Assembly (NCBI RefSeq): GCF_012971725.1
Contig: NZ_CP048833.1
Coordinates: forward strand, 2,170,001-2,234,000
Length of the DNA stretch: 64,000 nt
Source of the DNA: Pseudomonas multiresinivorans
GTDB taxonomy: Bacteria; Pseudomonadota; Gammaproteobacteria; Pseudomonadales; Pseudomonadaceae
Direction: 5' to 3'
Position numbers and translations under genes: made by a program. Positions 35,068 through 44,199 of this stretch are shown here, piece after piece. Within the stretch, counting starts at the first letter, position 1. Every line of letters starts with the position of its first letter. Under the pieces are notes generated by a model. That model was not told where the DNA came from. It was given only the letters and a program-made list of their open reading frames with translations, and searched no databases.

Positions 35068-35487
35068 TCAACTCTCGCCAGCGAGCTTGCGGTCGTACTG
35101 GAAGCGCCAGCGCGTGTACATCAGCGCCGAACAGAACAGCGACACGCTGAGGATGATCTCCGCCCAGCCGAAGATGGCGTGGTTGGGATCGAAGGCGTTG
35201 AGCACGCCGAGGATGAAGTACAGGTTGATCACGTAGCACGCCCAGGCATGGCCGCGGGCGCTGCCGATCAGGATGCCCGGCGCTACCACCAGCAGCGGCA
35301 GCAGCTTGAAGCCGAGGAACACCCAGGGTACCCAGCGTGCGCCGCCGTGGGCGTCGGCGAACAGCAGGTCCCAGATGACGATGAGCAGGATCAGCCCGAT
35401 GAAGCTGCCGAGGGCGACCGCGCGGCTGGCGGCCAGCCGGGGCTTGAGCCAGTCCATGGACGGCAGCGGTTTGTTCTTGCGGGCCAT
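35068..35487 (-). CDS. DUF2069 inner-membrane protein
   Basis: A 139-residue protein with about four hydrophobic segments (e.g. ALGSFIGLILLIVIWDLLFA, WVFLGFKLLPLLVVAPGIL). The family has no known function and is commonly encoded with wrbA. It begins immediately before the wrbA stop on the message (adjacent codons), indicating one operon arsC-wrbA-DUF2069-hydrolase. Confidence 0.85.
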   Translation of the reverse strand: MARKNKPLPSMDWLKPRLAASRAVALGSFIGLILLIVIWDLLFADAHGGARWVPWVFLGFKLLPLLVVAPGILIGSARGHAWACYVINLYFILGVLNAFDPNHAIFGWAEIILSVSLFCSALMYTRWRFQYDRKLAGES

Positions 35488-36084
35488 TCAACTCTCCAGT
35501 TTGCGGGCAACTTCGGCCAGGCGCTTTCCGAGCGCGCGGCACAGGGTGATCTCGTGTTCGTCCAGGCTGCGCTTGCCATCGGCGCCGGCGAAATGGCTGG
35601 CGCCATAGGGCGTGCCGCCGCCGCGGGTTTCCAGCAGTGCGGGCTCGCTGTAGGGAATGCCGGTGACGATCATGCCGTGGTGCAGCAGTGGCAGCAGCAT
35701 CGACAGCTGAGTGGTTTCCTGGCCGCCATGCAGGCTGGCGGTGGAGGTGAAGACTGCCGCCGGTTTGCCTACCAGGCCACCGGTCAGCCACAGGCTGCTG
35801 GTGCCGTCGAGGAAGTACTTGAGCGGCGCGGCCATGTTGCCGAAGCGGGTCGGGCTGCCGAGGACCAGCCCGGAGCAATCCTTCAGGTCATCCAGGGTGG
35901 CGTAGAGCGCGCCTTCTGCCGGGATGTCCGGGGCGACCGCTTCGCACTCGGTGGACACCGCCGGCACCGTGCGCACGCGCGCTTCCAGGCCGCCGGCCTC
36001 GACGCCGCGGGCAATCTGCCGCGCCATTTCGGCGGTGGCGCCGTGGCGGCTGTAGTAGAGGACGAGGACGTAAGGCGTGCTCAA
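35488..36084 (-). CDS. wrbA: NAD(P)H:quinone oxidoreductase, WrbA type
   Basis: A 198-residue flavodoxin-like enzyme performing two-electron reduction of quinones. The FMN phosphate loop is YYSRHGATAEMARQIA, and GSPTRFGNMAAPLKYFLDGT and TSTASLHGGQETT are the other FMN contacts. The start appears to be TTG at 36084, overlapping the arsC stop (TTGA), since the encoded MSTPYVLVLYYS is the family N-terminus and no ATG is nearby. Confidence 0.92.
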   Translation of the reverse strand: MSTPYVLVLYYSRHGATAEMARQIARGVEAGGLEARVRTVPAVSTECEAVAPDIPAEGALYATLDDLKDCSGLVLGSPTRFGNMAAPLKYFLDGTSSLWLTGGLVGKPAAVFTSTASLHGGQETTQLSMLLPLLHHGMIVTGIPYSEPALLETRGGGTPYGASHFAGADGKRSLDEHEITLCRALGKRLAEVARKLES

Positions 36085-36434
36085 GGCAGGATCTCCAGTA
36101 CCTTCTCCGGCGGACGGCCGATCACCGCCTTGTCGCCGACGATGAGGATCGGCCGCTCGATCAGCTTGGGATGACTGGCCATTGCCTCGATCAGTTGGTC
36201 GTCGCCCAGTGCCGGATTGGCCAGGTTCAGCTCCTTGTATTCGTCCTCGCCGGTGCGCAGCAGTTGGCGTGCGCCAATGCCCAGCTTGCCAAGCAGCGCC
36301 TTGAGTTCGGCCGCGCTGGGGGGAGTTTCCAGGTAGCGGATGATCTCGGGCTGGATGCCGCGTTCCTCGAGCAGTTCGAGGGCGCCGCGGGATTTGGAGC
36401 AGCGCGGATTATGAAAAAGTGAAATCTGGCTCAT
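36081..36434 (-). CDS. arsC: Arsenate reductase, glutaredoxin-dependent ArsC family
   Basis: A 117-residue thioredoxin-fold protein with the catalytic Cys12 in FHNPRCSKSRG. LLRTGEDEYKELNL and SHPKLIERPILI, followed by RPPEKVLEIL, contain the arginines needed for oxyanion binding. In this chromosomal setting with wrbA it may be a housekeeping reductase and not an arsenic-resistance island gene; there is no arsR or arsB nearby. First gene of its operon and divergent from yihY. Confidence 0.9.
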   Translation of the reverse strand: MSQISLFHNPRCSKSRGALELLEERGIQPEIIRYLETPPSAAELKALLGKLGIGARQLLRTGEDEYKELNLANPALGDDQLIEAMASHPKLIERPILIVGDKAVIGRPPEKVLEILP

Positions 36435-36559
36435 GTGCCGGGACTCGCAAGGCCGATGAAGTGGCGGCTATTCTAACCGCCTCCTCGGACTGGACTGAAC
36501 CGCTGTCGTTCGTCGCGATCTACGAGGACGGTTTTTTCAGTGCAGCCAAAGGACACTTC

Positions 36560-37789
36560 ATGCACGAACGCTTGCAGGGCCTGGTCGAATTCGGCCGTTA
36601 TCTGGTCCAGCGCTTCCTGGCCGACAAGGCGCCCAACAGCGCCGCGGCCCTGACCTACACCACGCTGTTCGCGGTCGTCCCGATGATGACGGTGACCTTC
36701 GCCATGCTCTCGGCCGTACCGGCCTTCGAGGGCATGGGGGAGCGCATCCAGCTGTTCGTGTTCCGCAACTTCGTGCCCTCTACCGGCGAGGCGGTGGAGG
36801 CCTACCTGCGCAACTTCACCGTGCAGGCGCGCCACCTGACCTGGCTGGGCGTGGCGTTCCTGGCGGTGACTGCGTTCACCATGCTGGTGACCATCGAGAA
36901 GGCCTTCAACGCCATCTGGCGTGTACGTCAGCCGCGCCGGGGCGTAACGCGCTTCTTGCTGTATTGGGCGATCCTCAGCCTGGGCCCGTTGCTGCTGGGG
37001 ACCGGTTTCGCCGTGTCTACCTACATCACCTCGCTGTCGCTGCTCTCCGGCCCCCACGCGCTGCCGGGCGCGGCGATGCTGCTGAAGTTCATGCCGCTGC
37101 TGGCCAGCGTGGCGGCCTTCACCCTGATCTATGCGGCGGTACCCAACGCTAGGGTGCCGTTCCTGCACGCACTGGCCGGCGGGGTGTTCACCTCGATCCT
37201 GTTCGAAGCGGCCAAGTCGCTGTTCGGCTTCTATGTGAGTTTCTTCCCCGGCTACAAGCTGATCTACGGCGCCTTCGCCACGGTGCCGCTGTTCCTGCTG
37301 TGGATCTACCTGTCGTGGCTGATCGTGCTATTCGGTGCGGAACTGGTCTGCAACCTGTCGTCGACCCGTCTCTGGCGTCGACGCGCCATGCCGCGTCTGC
37401 TGGTGATCCTCGGCGTACTGCGGGTGTTCTTCGACCGCCAGCGCCATGGCTTGCCGACGCGTCTGGCGCATCTGCATCGGGCAGGCTGGTTGTTGCCGGA
37501 AGACGAGTGGGAAGAGGTGCTGGATTTCCTGGAGGGCGAGCAACTGGTCTGCCGTGCCGGCTCGACCACCGCGGCCTGGGTGCTGTGCCGTGACCTGGGC
37601 AGCTACAGCCTGCACCACCTGCTCAATCGCAGCCCGTGGCCGTTGCCGTGCCTGGAGGCCTTGCCGGCGACTCTGGATGAGCCGTGGTACCCGCAGTTGC
37701 GAGAAACGCTGGCGCGCTATCAGGCCGACCGGCAGGAGCTGTTCGGCGATAGCCTGGCGAAATGGTTGAAGCCGTCACATTCCGAGTGA
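36560..37789 (+). CDS. YihY/BrkB family inner-membrane protein (UPF0761)
   Basis: A 409-residue protein. The N-terminal about 290 residues hold six hydrophobic segments with the family texts AALTYTTLFAVVPMMTVTFA and FGFYVSFFPGYKLIYGAFA. The C-terminal about 110 residues are soluble. Formerly annotated ribonuclease BN in error; the true function is unknown. The ATG at 36560 has AAAGGA upstream. The frame opens further upstream across the arsC promoter, which is not coding. Confidence 0.9.
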   Translation: MHERLQGLVEFGRYLVQRFLADKAPNSAAALTYTTLFAVVPMMTVTFAMLSAVPAFEGMGERIQLFVFRNFVPSTGEAVEAYLRNFTVQARHLTWLGVAFLAVTAFTMLVTIEKAFNAIWRVRQPRRGVTRFLLYWAILSLGPLLLGTGFAVSTYITSLSLLSGPHALPGAAMLLKFMPLLASVAAFTLIYAAVPNARVPFLHALAGGVFTSILFEAAKSLFGFYVSFFPGYKLIYGAFATVPLFLLWIYLSWLIVLFGAELVCNLSSTRLWRRRAMPRLLVILGVLRVFFDRQRHGLPTRLAHLHRAGWLLPEDEWEEVLDFLEGEQLVCRAGSTTAAWVLCRDLGSYSLHHLLNRSPWPLPCLEALPATLDEPWYPQLRETLARYQADRQELFGDSLAKWLKPSHSE

Positions 37790-37946
37790 CGCAAAACGTC
37801 AGTTTGCGGCGAATCTGATTCTGTCGCGGCTTTGTACCACTTCAGAAATGCGCCAATTCTCGCTATTTCCGAATTGGCACAGTTCTGGCTATGGAGGTTT
37901 CAGGACACAGGAGTCCTTCAGAAGTTCCTCCAAGGCCAGCGAATCC

Positions 37947-38141
37947 ATGAAAAAAGACCAGAACAACGTAGTGCACCTGCATCAGCGCGATCTGACGAGC
38001 GCCCTGGAGCGGTTGAATCGAATCACTGGTCTGCAATTCAGCAGCTGGCCTGAATCGCTCCTGCCGTCCGTCTCGCAGGACAGCGCCGAAAGCGTTGCGG
38101 CCGAGCCGTCGGATGAAACCCTGGTGCGGCAGCTGGGCTGA
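37947..38141 (+). CDS. Small hypothetical protein (64 residues)
   Basis: Reads MKKDQNNVVHLHQRDLTSAL, then ERLNRITGLQFSSWPESLL, ending DETLVRQLG. It is soluble, mostly helical by appearance, without cysteine. The text is plausible coding sequence with an ATG preceded by AAGG about 14 bases upstream. It is convergent with the next gene; four bases separate the stops. I recognise no family. Confidence 0.55.
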   Translation: MKKDQNNVVHLHQRDLTSALERLNRITGLQFSSWPESLLPSVSQDSAESVAAEPSDETLVRQLG

Positions 38142-38145
38142 TCCC

Positions 38146-38541
38146 TCAGAGGCTGGTGGCCACCGGGCGCGCGGCGCCCGCCTGCTGCTCCACCGCCTGC
38201 ATGAAGACTTCCTCGGCAATCACCCGCGACAAGGGAATGGCCGCGCGAAGCTTGATCTGCGCATCCTCGATCCGCAGGGAAAACGGCAGTCGAGCCACAC
38301 CCGAGAGCAGGATGCGACTCTGTTTGTTGACCGTGCCATGGTCTATCACCACTTCCCGGCTGCGTTCCCCATCGCGGTAGCTGAGCAATAGCGTCACCGG
38401 CAGGTCCGCCACGCCGGGCAGATGTAGCCAGACCGCGACATTGAAGTCGGCAAGTCGTCCTCCGTTCGCCGCATTGGCCGGCCGGGCGCTGGCGACAATA
38501 TGGCTGGGAACCTTGCTGACAAGCTGGTCTGTAGGCTGCAT
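38146..38541 (-). CDS. Conserved-looking hypothetical protein
   Basis: A protein of about 131 residues starting MQPTDQLVSKVPSHIVASA. It is beta-rich (VAVWLHLPGVADLPVTLLLS, VVIDHGTVNKQSRILLSGVA) and contains no cysteine or membrane segment. I do not recognise a domain. An ATG at 38574 would add 11 residues, but AGGA lies correctly before the ATG at 38541. The gene stands between two PilZ-related or small genes and may have its own promoter in 38542-38726. Confidence 0.6.
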   Translation of the reverse strand: MQPTDQLVSKVPSHIVASARPANAANGGRLADFNVAVWLHLPGVADLPVTLLLSYRDGERSREVVIDHGTVNKQSRILLSGVARLPFSLRIEDAQIKLRAAIPLSRVIAEEVFMQAVEQQAGAARPVATSL

Positions 38542-38726
38542 CTGGCTGTCCTGTCGCTGGAGGCTGGCGTGCATGGCGCCAGTCGCATTCTGAAGGCCGC
38601 TGAGTTATCGGCGAGCGAGAATCGTCCCGAGAGTCAGAACGAACGTTCGAATTATAAGGAGGCGGATGCCTGGCATATCGGGCCTACTGCCGATCTTGCC
38701 TGTGACATCTCTCCCAAAATCGACAA

Positions 38727-40136
38727 TCAGGCCAGGCGCAGCGGGTGGCGAGCTACCAGTGGCGTGCTGAGGTTGGCTGCCGGAAGGGGCAGGATGGTCT
38801 GGTTGTCGAAGCTGGCCAGTTGCAGCCAGAGGTTCTCGCCTTCGACGAATTGCCCCTGGGCGACCCAGAGTCCGTGATACCAGCCATTGCCCGGTTCCGG
38901 TGTGCTCTGCAGCACGCCGGGGTGACGCTGCGCGTCAGGTGCGCGGCGCAGCCAGACCGGGCGGGGAAGTCCTTTGAGGTAACGCAGGCCCAGGTGCAGC
39001 CCGTCACTGTTGAGGTGTCGCCAGCGCACAACGGCCAGGGTGGGAGTGCCGCCATTGCTGGGGATCAGCAGGAGTTGGCCGACCGGGAGCTGCCCGGCCT
39101 GCTGGCCGGAACAGAGAATGCGCGCGCCGCCCGCGCTGGCATCCATCAGTGTGGCTTCCCGGCAGGGGCTGGCTGAGCTGTCCAGCAGGTGCTGCTGGAT
39201 GGCCGGGAGGCCGACCACCACGCGGCAGTTGCCGGTTTGTTCTGCACGTTCATGGCGGCGCGTCTGGTGGCCCAGCCAGTGGTGGCGGACGCGATCCAGC
39301 AGTGCGCCTTGCTCCAGTCGGCGCAGCGGTGCGGGATCGTGCAGGGCGATCAGCACGGCGCCCAGTTCCAGGCGGCGCAGTTGCTCCTTCGGAGCGTCGC
39401 TGGCCTGCTCTGCAGCCAGGCAAGGTTGGTCGGAGCCCAGGTCGACCACGAAGCCTTCCTGTTCCTCATCGTCCCAGGGCAGCAATCGACCCAGCGCGGC
39501 CAGCGGTGCCAGCGCGCTGAACAGTTGCGGGGCTTCCCCTTCGGTCAGGTGGAACGGATTGCTCAGGGCCAGCAGCAGGATCTGCTGGTAAAGCCCGCGC
39601 AAGGTGCCTGCTGGCACCGGGTCGAAAGCGGCGGCGACCGGCTCGTCCAGGCACTCCTGATGTTCGCCGATCCAGTAGAGCAGGTGGCTGTCGCGCCAGA
39701 GGCTGCCGGGCGGCTGCTGGTATTGCTGGTAATGACGCAGCAGGGCCTGGGCGAGGAAATGCTGGGCCATGTACAAGCACCAGGCCATGTGCGGCCGCGA
39801 AGGCTTGTGGCCGTGCAGGATCTGCAGCAACAGGCGCTTGAAGCCGGCGGCCAGCTCGCTGCAGAAGTGCACGAACAACGCCGGCGGCGTCTTTTCCTGG
39901 CGGATCAGCCGTTCGTAATGCCGGTATTCTTCGCTGAGACTTTGCAGGGCGCGCTGCCTTTCCAGTAAGGTCAGCGCGCATCGGTTGAGGCGGAACAGCG
40001 TGCCCAGGGCCTTCTGCAAACCTTCCTGCAGGGGCTGCTGACGCGATTCCTGGAGCCCGGCCGCCAGGTTGCTCATTGCCTCGGCGTCTTCTTCGAGGAT
40101 GTCCGGCACCTCCAGGCGCAGGGCATTGAGCATCAT
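38727..40136 (-). CDS. PilZ-domain protein, putative cyclic-di-GMP receptor
   Basis: A 469-residue cytoplasmic protein. The first about 280 residues are helical with no motif I recognise. A PilZ-type domain follows: RRHER (RxxxR) at about residues 293-297 and DASAGG (DxSxxG) at about 330. Both c-di-GMP-contacting motifs are intact, so ligand binding is plausible. A further C-terminal beta-rich part ends with LSTPLVARHPLRLA. The start is the first of two ATGs at 40131-40136 after GGGGTGG. Output target unknown. Confidence 0.7.
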   Translation of the reverse strand: MMLNALRLEVPDILEEDAEAMSNLAAGLQESRQQPLQEGLQKALGTLFRLNRCALTLLERQRALQSLSEEYRHYERLIRQEKTPPALFVHFCSELAAGFKRLLLQILHGHKPSRPHMAWCLYMAQHFLAQALLRHYQQYQQPPGSLWRDSHLLYWIGEHQECLDEPVAAAFDPVPAGTLRGLYQQILLLALSNPFHLTEGEAPQLFSALAPLAALGRLLPWDDEEQEGFVVDLGSDQPCLAAEQASDAPKEQLRRLELGAVLIALHDPAPLRRLEQGALLDRVRHHWLGHQTRRHERAEQTGNCRVVVGLPAIQQHLLDSSASPCREATLMDASAGGARILCSGQQAGQLPVGQLLLIPSNGGTPTLAVVRWRHLNSDGLHLGLRYLKGLPRPVWLRRAPDAQRHPGVLQSTPEPGNGWYHGLWVAQGQFVEGENLWLQLASFDNQTILPLPAANLSTPLVARHPLRLA

Positions 40137-40166
40137 GACCACCCCGCATACACGAGGATTGAAGGC

Positions 40167-40637
40167 ATGGGAGTGCGGCTCCGTATTGTGATGGGCTTGA
40201 TGGCCGGCCTGATCCTGGCCGGCTGCTCGGCGGACTATGGCACCGATCAGCATGGACAGAAAGTACCCGCTGCCAGCGTGGATGGCCAGTGGCTAGTTAT
40301 CAATTACTGGGCCGAGTGGTGCGCGCCCTGTCGCAAGGAGATTCCCGAGCTGAATCACCTGGCGGAGGAGGGCAAGGCCAAGGGCTTCCGGGTGCTGGGG
40401 GTGAACTTCGATGGGCTGCGCGATGCGGACCTGGCAAAGGCTTCACAGGCGCTGGGCGTGCAATACACCGTGCTGGCCGATAACCCCGCGCCGCGGTTCA
40501 GCCTGCCGCGCAGTGAAGCCTTGCCTGTAACCTACATCGTCGACCCTGAGGGCAAGCTGCGCGAGCAGTTGCTCGGCGAGCAGACCGCCGCCGGCCTGCT
40601 GGCGCGCCTTGGCGCGTTGCGCGAGGAGAAACAGTAA
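40167..40637 (+). CDS. Thioredoxin-like lipoprotein (TlpA/ResA family)
   Basis: A 156-residue lipoprotein. The lipobox is LILAGC with Cys20, and the redox motif WCAPC is at 51-55 inside INYWAEWCAPCRKEIPEL. The cis-proline region is ALPVTYIVDPEGKL. It should act as a periplasmic disulfide reductase, possibly for cytochrome maturation or protein repair. It overlaps the acylphosphatase start (TAATG) and diverges from the PilZ gene. Confidence 0.9.
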   Translation: MGVRLRIVMGLMAGLILAGCSADYGTDQHGQKVPAASVDGQWLVINYWAEWCAPCRKEIPELNHLAEEGKAKGFRVLGVNFDGLRDADLAKASQALGVQYTVLADNPAPRFSLPRSEALPVTYIVDPEGKLREQLLGEQTAAGLLARLGALREEKQ

Positions 40638-40912
40638 TGGCCAGGATCTGTCTGCACGGCTACATCAGCGGCAAGGTGCAGGGTGTCTATTACCGCCAGA
40701 GCACCCAGGAACAGGCCGAGCGCCTGGAAATCGACGGCTGGATACGCAACCTCGAAGATGGGCGCGTGGAGCTGTTGGTCGAAGGCGAGGAAGATGCGGT
40801 ACGCGAGCTGGAGAAATGGTTGGCGCGTGGACCGGTGAAGGCGAAGGTGGCGGCGGTGGAGTTGCAGCCGATGACACCCCAGGGCATCACCGGCTTCATC
40901 GTTCGCCGCTAG
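40637..40912 (+). CDS. Acylphosphatase
   Basis: A 91-residue enzyme that hydrolyses acyl phosphates. The catalytic Arg20 lies in GKVQGVYYRQ and Asn38 in GWIRNLEDG, the two residues essential in the family. Cys5 is an extra. It is translationally coupled to the thioredoxin-like gene and converges with the following lipoprotein gene, with three bases between stops. Confidence 0.95.
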   Translation: MARICLHGYISGKVQGVYYRQSTQEQAERLEIDGWIRNLEDGRVELLVEGEEDAVRELEKWLARGPVKAKVAAVELQPMTPQGITGFIVRR

Positions 40913-40915
40913 GCG

Positions 40916-41872
40916 TCAGTTGCTGACGCCGGGGTCCGCTGCCAGGCGACCGGCGTCGGTCATCAGGCTGTGGAGGAACTCCTTCTGCAGCTCCGGATCG
41001 TTGCGGGTCAGCTCGATCAGGCTCTGTTCCAGTTCGCTCGCTTCCTCTTCCAGGCCCAGGTCGGAGAGGCGTTTCACCCGGTGTACCCAGTGGTGCACAT
41101 CGTCACCTTCCAGGTCATCGTAAATCAGCGCGTGGGCTTCCTGCAGCTTGCCGCGCAGAGAGCGGCTGACCAGCAGGCTGGCATCGGCGCGAGTGTCGTC
41201 GGAAGGGTCCTGGACGCTGAACTGCAGGCGGCCGATGCGGCTGACCTCGTCGTCGCTGAATGGGCCTTCCAGCAGGTTCAGGCGCAGCACGCCGTGACGG
41301 TCGGTAAGCAGCTCCTGGGAGTTCTTGCCGGCGGTGACGGTCACCGGGCGCTCCGACCAGGGCAGGCTGGAGTACTCGGTGCGCTTGTCGCGCTGCTTCT
41401 CGTCGATCGACGCCAGGTTCTGCTCGGCACGGCCGTTGGACTCGACGTTCATGAACGGATTCATGCCGTCGATGCCGTAGCGGATCCAGCCGCGGGTGAC
41501 GCTCTCGGGCAGGTTGCCCAGGGCGAACACGTTGACCACGTTGGCGCCGATACCGCCGACGAAGGCCACGACGCCCAGCGGCATTTCGTAGACCTTGCGC
41601 CAGCCCTGGTACGGCGTGTAGCGGTCGTAGCGGCGGGTGACCTCGAACTCGGTGACTTCGAAGGTCTTCTGTTCCTGCACGCGAATACGGCGCTGGGGCA
41701 GTTCCAGCGTGCCCGGGGTGCCCACGTCGATCTGCAGGCTGTGGTCGAGCAGTTTGCGCTCGACACGCTCTTCATGCTCGCTGCGTTGCGGCAGCTGGTT
41801 GGCGCAGCCGCTCAGCAGAAGGCTGCCGCACAGGGCGGCAGCCACGAGGCTTGAGGTACTTCGGGTGGACAT
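40916..41872 (-). CDS. Lipoprotein of unknown function
   Basis: A 318-residue protein with lipobox LLLSGC. The mature part has a short hydrophobic glycine-rich segment (LGVVAFVGGIGANVVNVFAL) and an acidic helical C-terminus (LGLEEEASELEQSLIELT). I recognise no domain. It lies eight bases downstream of proS on the same strand and is probably co-transcribed with it, an arrangement I recall from P. aeruginosa. Confidence 0.75.
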   Translation of the reverse strand: MSTRSTSSLVAAALCGSLLLSGCANQLPQRSEHEERVERKLLDHSLQIDVGTPGTLELPQRRIRVQEQKTFEVTEFEVTRRYDRYTPYQGWRKVYEMPLGVVAFVGGIGANVVNVFALGNLPESVTRGWIRYGIDGMNPFMNVESNGRAEQNLASIDEKQRDKRTEYSSLPWSERPVTVTAGKNSQELLTDRHGVLRLNLLEGPFSDDEVSRIGRLQFSVQDPSDDTRADASLLVSRSLRGKLQEAHALIYDDLEGDDVHHWVHRVKRLSDLGLEEEASELEQSLIELTRNDPELQKEFLHSLMTDAGRLAADPGVSN

Positions 41873-41880
41873 CGCTCTGC

Positions 41881-43596
41881 TCAGTTGCCGATCTTGGCCG
41901 TGATGAAAGCTTGCAGTTCGGACAGGGCGACAGGCTGCGACTCGGCGTCACGGCGACCCTTGTACTCCAGTGTGCCTTCGTCCAGGCCGCGCTCGCTGAC
42001 CACGATGCGGTGCGGGATGCCGATCAGCTCCATGTCGGCGAACTTCACGCCGGGGCTGGTCTTCTTGTCGCGGTCGTCCAGCAGCACTTCGAGGCCAGCG
42101 GCGGTGAGGTCTGCGTAGAGCTTGTCAGTGGCGGCGCGCACGGCCTCGTTCTCGTACTTCATCGGCACGATGGCGATCTGGAAGGGCGCCAGGGCGGCCG
42201 GCCAGAGGATGCCGCGGTCGTCGTAGTTCTGCTCGATGGCGGCGGCGACCACGCGGGATACACCGATGCCGTAGCAGCCCATGATCAGGGTGACCGGCTT
42301 GCCGTTCTCGCCCAGTACGGAAAGCTTCATGGCTTCGCTGTACTTGGTGCCGAGCTGGAAGATGTGGCCGACTTCGATGCCGCGGCGGATGATCAGGGTG
42401 CCCTTGCCGTCCGGGCTCGGGTCGCCTTCCACGACGTTACGCAGGTCGGCGACTTCCGGTACCGGCAGGTCGCGTTCCCAGTTCACACCGAAGTAGTGCT
42501 TGTCGTCGACGTTGGCGCCGGCGGCGAAGTCGCTCATCAGTGCTACGGAGCGGTCGATGATGCAGGGCAGCGGCAGGTTCAGCGGGCCGAGGGAGCCGGG
42601 CGCGGCGCCAATGGCGGCCTTGATGTCCGCTTCGCTGGCCATCTGCAGGGGGCTGGCCACCAACGGGTGGTTGCCGGCCTTGATCTCGTTGAGTTCGTGG
42701 TCGCCACGGACGATCAGGGCGATCAGCTTGCCTTCCTCGGCGGCGTGCACCACCAGGGTCTTGATGGTCTTCTCGATCGGCAGGCCGAACTTCTCCACCA
42801 GGGCGGCGATGGTCTTGGTCTCGGGAGTATCGACCAGGCGCAGTTCTTCGCTGGCAGCGCCACGAGCGGTCTCGCGGGGCAGGGCCTCGGCCTTCTCGAT
42901 GTTGGCGGCGTAGTCGGTGGACTCGCCGAAGACGATGTCGTCTTCACCGGAGCCGGCCAGCACGTGGAACTCGTGGGAACCGCTGCCGCCGATGGAGCCG
43001 TTGTCCGCCTGCACGGCACGGAAATCCAGGCCGAGGCGGGTGAAGATCTTGCTGTACGCGCCGTACATGACGTCGTAGGTCGCCTGCAGCGAGTCCTGGC
43101 TGGCGTGGAAGGAGTAAGCGTCCTTCATGATGAACTCGCGGCCACGCATCAGGCCGAAGCGCGGACGGATCTCGTCACGGAACTTGGTCTGGATCTGGTA
43201 CATGTTGATCGGCAGCTGCTTGTAGCTGTTCAGCTCGTTGCGCGCCAGATCGGTGATCACTTCCTCGTGCGTCGGGCCGACACAGAAGTCGCGGTCATGG
43301 CGATCCTTCAGGCGCAGCAGCTCGGGGCCGTACTGCTGCCAGCGACCGGATTCCTGCCACAGTTCGGCGGGCTGGATGGCCGGCATCAGCACTTCCAAGG
43401 CGCCGGCGGCGTTCATCTCTTCGCGAACGATGGTCTCCACCTTGCGCAGCACCCGCAGACCCATTGGCAGCCAGGTGTACAGACCGGACGCCAGCTTGCG
43501 GATCATGCCGGCGCGCAGCATCAGCTGATGGCTGATCACGACCGCATCGGAAGGGGTTTCTTTCAGGGTGGACAGCAGGTACTGACTGGTACGCAT
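41881..43596 (-). CDS. proS: Prolyl-tRNA synthetase (bacterial type)
   Basis: A 571-residue class II enzyme. The N-terminus MRTSQYLLSTLKETPSDAVV is standard. Class II motif 2 lies in KFRDEIRPRFGLMRGREFIM. The editing insertion domain is present between about residues 225 and 405, including the LVVHAAEEGKLIALIVRGDH region and GNHPLVASP, so mischarged Ala-tRNA(Pro) can be hydrolysed. The C-terminal anticodon-binding part begins near IAIVPMKYENE. The ATG at 43596 is preferred to the upstream frame start at 43641. Confidence 0.96.
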   Translation of the reverse strand: MRTSQYLLSTLKETPSDAVVISHQLMLRAGMIRKLASGLYTWLPMGLRVLRKVETIVREEMNAAGALEVLMPAIQPAELWQESGRWQQYGPELLRLKDRHDRDFCVGPTHEEVITDLARNELNSYKQLPINMYQIQTKFRDEIRPRFGLMRGREFIMKDAYSFHASQDSLQATYDVMYGAYSKIFTRLGLDFRAVQADNGSIGGSGSHEFHVLAGSGEDDIVFGESTDYAANIEKAEALPRETARGAASEELRLVDTPETKTIAALVEKFGLPIEKTIKTLVVHAAEEGKLIALIVRGDHELNEIKAGNHPLVASPLQMASEADIKAAIGAAPGSLGPLNLPLPCIIDRSVALMSDFAAGANVDDKHYFGVNWERDLPVPEVADLRNVVEGDPSPDGKGTLIIRRGIEVGHIFQLGTKYSEAMKLSVLGENGKPVTLIMGCYGIGVSRVVAAAIEQNYDDRGILWPAALAPFQIAIVPMKYENEAVRAATDKLYADLTAAGLEVLLDDRDKKTSPGVKFADMELIGIPHRIVVSERGLDEGTLEYKGRRDAESQPVALSELQAFITAKIGN

Positions 43597-43698
43597 CTTT
43601 GGCCGTTTTGTCGGTTGCGAAGGGGAATATAGGCTGGGCATTGTACGGTGCAGGTCTGGCTGCGTACAGGGCGCGGCGGACGGAGAGGGAGGAGTGGC

Positions 43699-44115
43699 GT
43701 GAGTCGTTTAACTGCGGCGCAGGTACAAGCGTTCATCCGCGCGGGATTGCCCATGGCGGACGACATGGATCTGCGCATCGATGCACTGGAAGGGCGCAGC
43801 GCCTTCGTACGGGTTCCATTCCACGGACGGATGGTTCGCCCAGGTGGCACGGTCTCCGGGCCGACCATCATGTCGCTGGCGGATGCGGCGATGTACGCGG
43901 TGATTCTGGCGCAGCTGGATAACGTCGAGATGGCTGTTACTTCCAACCTCAATATCAACTTCTTGAGCAAACCCAAGCCGGAAGATCTGTTGGCGGAAGC
44001 CAAGATATTGAAGCTGGGGCGCCGGCAGGTGGTTTGCGAAGTAGCTGTCTACTCGGTCAGCAATCCCGAGGAGTTGGTTGCCCATGTGACCGGGACCTAT
44101 GTTTTACCGATGTAA
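43699..44115 (+). CDS. PaaI-family acyl-CoA thioesterase
   Basis: A 138-residue hot-dog-fold protein. Family texts: GGTVSGPTIMSLADAAMYAV (the active-site helix) and AVTSNLNINFLSKPKPEDLL. It should hydrolyse acyl-CoA esters; substrate unknown. The best start is GTG at 43699, preceded by GGAGGAG; this shortens the frame by 17 codons compared with an ATG at 43648. It diverges from proS with about 100 bp between. Confidence 0.85.
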   Translation: MSRLTAAQVQAFIRAGLPMADDMDLRIDALEGRSAFVRVPFHGRMVRPGGTVSGPTIMSLADAAMYAVILAQLDNVEMAVTSNLNINFLSKPKPEDLLAEAKILKLGRRQVVCEVAVYSVSNPEELVAHVTGTYVLPM

Positions 44116-44149
44116 CAGATACGTTCGAAGTTGTAGGTAAGTTGCAATA

Positions 44150-44177
44150 AAAAAGCCCGGCAGAAGCCGGGCTTTTT
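44150..44177. terminator. Bidirectional terminator between the thioesterase and oprD
   Basis: Stem GCCCGGC / GCCGGGC, loop AGAA, flanked by A5 and T5. It serves both converging genes. Confidence 0.94.
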
Positions 44178-44199
44178 AATACCAGCGAGTCGTCGTGAA

